Source: Rickettsiales bacterium | GTDB taxonomy: Bacteria; Pseudomonadota; Alphaproteobacteria; Rs-D84 | Assembly (NCBI GenBank): GCA_031254335.1 | Contig: JAIRUP010000004.1 | Span: forward strand, 1 to 38,561 | Reading direction: 5' to 3' | Length of the DNA: 38,561 bases | Shown here: piece by piece, positions 37,034-38,561 of the stretch | How positions within the stretch are numbered: the first letter of the stretch is position 1 | How the letters are laid out: every line of letters begins with the position of its first letter | Made by a program: the position numbers and the translations under genes | The notes under the pieces: model-generated | What the model saw: only the letters and a program-made list of their open reading frames with translations | The model's database searches: none | What the model was told of the DNA's origin: nothing

Positions 37034-38386
37034 ATGCCTGAGATTAAGAAACTGCTTGTTGCCAACAGGGGCGAAATTGCGCTTCGAATTATCCGAGCCT
37101 GCCGCGACATGGGCATCAAGACAGTCGCCATTTATTCCACCGCAGACCGCGATGCTTCACATGTCCATGTCGCCGACGAGGCGATTTGCGTCGGGCCGGC
37201 TCCTTCCAAAAATTCCTACCTCAACGAATCCGCAATCATAACCGCCGCGCAGCTCACCGGCGCGGACGCAATCCATCCCGGATACGGATTCCTTTCCGAG
37301 CGCGCGTCCTTCGTCGAAAAGGTCGAACAGCACAAGATTATTTGGGTCGGGCCCACCGCGAAGATGATTGCCAAGATGGGCGACAAGGTCGAGGCAAAGC
37401 GGACCGCCATAAAATGCGGCCTTCCCGTCGTTCCAGGTTCCGACGGAGCCGTCAAAGACTTGGCCGAGGCTTATATCGTCGCCGACAAAATAGGCTATCC
37501 GGTCATGCTTAAAGCATCCGCAGGCGGCGGCGGAAAGGGAATCCGCCCCGTTCTTAAAAAATCCGAGATGGAGGAAGTTTTCGCCCTTACCAAGGCCGAG
37601 GCCAAAAACGGATTCGGCGACGACACACTATATATCGAAAAACTTCTTCTTCATCCGCGGCACATCGAATTCCAAGTCATGGCCGACCAGCACGGCGAGG
37701 TCGTCATATTCGGCGAGCGCGACTGCTCGCTTCAACGCAAAAATCAAAAGGTCATGGAGGAATGCCCCGCCGCGATTTTAACGCCCGAAATCCGCGGCGA
37801 CATGATTGAGGTTTGCCGAAAGGCCGTCAAGCAGATGGGATACACAAACGCCGGAACTTTGGAATTCATGTATGAAGACGGCAAATTCTATTTCCTTGAA
37901 ATGAACACCCGCCTGCAAGTCGAACACCCGGTGACCGAGCAGGTTTACGGCGTCGACCTTGTGCGCGAACAGATTCGCGTCGCGCAGGGCGAGAAACTCG
38001 GCTATGCGCAGAAAGACCTTAAAGCGACCGGCCACGCAATCGAGTTCCGCATAAACGCCGAGGACCCGGAGACTTTCGTCCCCTGCGCGGGGCTTATCAC
38101 CCAATACCATCCCGCGGGCGGCCTTGGCGTGCGAGTCGACAGCGCGGTTTATTCAGGATACAAGATTCCGCCGACCTACGATTCCATGATTGCCAAGCTA
38201 ATCGTCTTCGGGCCGGACAGGAAGGTTTGCCTTAAACGCGCCGAGCGCGCGCTCGGCGAATTCGGAATCGAGGGGATTAAGACGACTATACCTTTGCATT
38301 TGCGGTTATTGGCCGAGAAGGATGTGCAGAACCTTAAATTCGACAATCACTGGTTGGAAGGTTATTTAGGTAAGGACAAAAAATAA
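37034..38386 (+). CDS. accC: Acetyl-CoA carboxylase biotin carboxylase subunit AccC
   Basis: AccC carboxylates biotin on AccB at the expense of ATP, the first step of fatty-acid synthesis. The 450-aa protein is full length. It begins KKLLVANRGEIALRIIRACR, has the ATP-grasp glycine loop KASAGGGGKGI, FGERDCSLQRKNQKVMEECP, FLEMNTRLQVEHPVTEQVYG and the C-terminal HAIEFRINAEDPETFVPCAG. The final residues GKDKK and the TAA stop are encoded by the start of a short type A element (TAAGGACAAAAAATAA). It forms an operon with accB. Confidence 0.97.
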   Translation: MPEIKKLLVANRGEIALRIIRACRDMGIKTVAIYSTADRDASHVHVADEAICVGPAPSKNSYLNESAIITAAQLTGADAIHPGYGFLSERASFVEKVEQHKIIWVGPTAKMIAKMGDKVEAKRTAIKCGLPVVPGSDGAVKDLAEAYIVADKIGYPVMLKASAGGGGKGIRPVLKKSEMEEVFALTKAEAKNGFGDDTLYIEKLLLHPRHIEFQVMADQHGEVVIFGERDCSLQRKNQKVMEECPAAILTPEIRGDMIEVCRKAVKQMGYTNAGTLEFMYEDGKFYFLEMNTRLQVEHPVTEQVYGVDLVREQIRVAQGEKLGYAQKDLKATGHAIEFRINAEDPETFVPCAGLITQYHPAGGLGVRVDSAVYSGYKIPPTYDSMIAKLIVFGPDRKVCLKRAERALGEFGIEGIKTTIPLHLRLLAEKDVQNLKFDNHWLEGYLGKDKK

Positions 38387-38435
38387 AAGGGGCGTTTTAT
38401 CCTCGAAAACGCGACGCCCCTAATTATTTTTTGAG
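38375..38435 (+). repeat. Type A element, short form, at the accC stop codon
   Basis: GACAAAAAATAA contains the stop. The outer stem AGGGGCG (38388-38394) pairs with CGCCCCT (38415-38421), followed by AATTATTTTTTGAGG, an intrinsic-terminator-like end. Confidence 0.92.
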
Positions 38436-38459
38436 GTTATTTACCTGTTAACGCAGGCT

Positions 38460-38561
38460 TTATGACCTGGATTCCCCAACGAATCCACCAAATCGAAGAT
38501 TTGGGGATTCTGCTCGGACGGGAAATCATGACGCCAGTCATGATTTCTTGTCCGTCCTCAC
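38460..38561. repeat. Type E composite repeat, copy at the window end
   Basis: Identical over 102 bp to positions 1-102, preceded by CCTGTTAACGCAGG as at 512 and 6185. Confidence 0.95.

Noticed and set aside
5461-38435. Repeated units as a CRISPR array
   Set aside because: The copies are dispersed over 33 kb, differ in length, and have no regular spacers or cas genes nearby.
5461-38435. Type A elements as insertion sequences coding for a transposase
   Set aside because: At about 60-165 bp they have no room for a protein, and no transposase gene lies in the window; they must be non-autonomous or spread by another route.
1-38561. A 38.5-kb circular plasmid or phage closed by the terminal repeat
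   Set aside because: There are no replication, partition or phage genes; the content is core chromosomal and the repeat is dispersed.

Overview
The window is a chromosomal segment of an alphaproteobacterium at moderate GC. Markers that point there are a circularly permuted two-piece tmRNA, a GapR/DUF2312 protein, a DUF4167 protein directly upstream of infC, CarD, a single VirB11 ATPase, and many short palindromic repeats whose translation gives the peptide IPRLDRGI. A host-associated or reduced lineage (Rickettsiales/Holosporales-like or an uncultured gut clade) is a reasonable guess but is not proven by the sequence.

Layout. 1-772: repeats plus a promoter-structured RNA-terminator unit (about 321-508). 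773-3893: recR-rsmA (minus), a D-Ala-D-Ala carboxypeptidase with a SPOR domain (plus), and queH (minus). 3908-6018: a porin and a comF-like phosphoribosyltransferase. 6304-10473: carD, recA, tRNA-Pro, two exported proteins and a lipoprotein (all minus). 10617-17550: an orphan virB11, an MFS transporter, recG, yidD, a small membrane protein, ssrA, pal and a degenerate uracil-DNA glycosylase. 17852-20727: pyk, gapR, a 42-aa LptM-like lipoprotein, infC with an AUU start, and a DUF4167 gene. 20787-26929: a minus-strand envelope cluster, lptF-lptD-surA, then a zinc-ribbon protein, an unknown exported protein and an RluD-type synthase. 26989-38386: xseB, mutS, truB, rpsO, pnp, tRNA-Val (minus), an unknown 381-aa protein, rlmN, accB and accC (plus).

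The standout signal is the repeat load and its use by genes. At least five families are interleaved. Type A is a roughly 60-165 bp long-hairpin element starting GACAAAAAAT and ending ATTTTTTGAG. Its outer and inner stems differ from copy to copy yet stay self-complementary (covariation). There are about 15 copies or fragments, nearly all on the + strand and mostly placed exactly at gene ends. Type B is the short IPRLDRGI-type hairpin. Type C is a hairpin flanked by CCCCCCACC and GGGGGGAG. Type D is a GAAGGAAGAAGG purine tract. Type E is a long composite that also forms both window ends. These elements are fused in frame into ComF, QueH, TruB (twice), RlmN (twice, same sequence), RluD, MutS and the UDG-like protein. 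They also supply the signal peptides of the porin, LptD, SurA and an unknown exported protein. I regard this as the main candidate for an undescribed system: a mobile structured element acting as portable gene end, terminator and peptide donor.

Several -10 boxes lie only 7-9 nt before a start codon (recR, dac, queH, porin, lptF), which suggests frequent leaderless transcription. All identifications come from reading the sequence; no database search was run.
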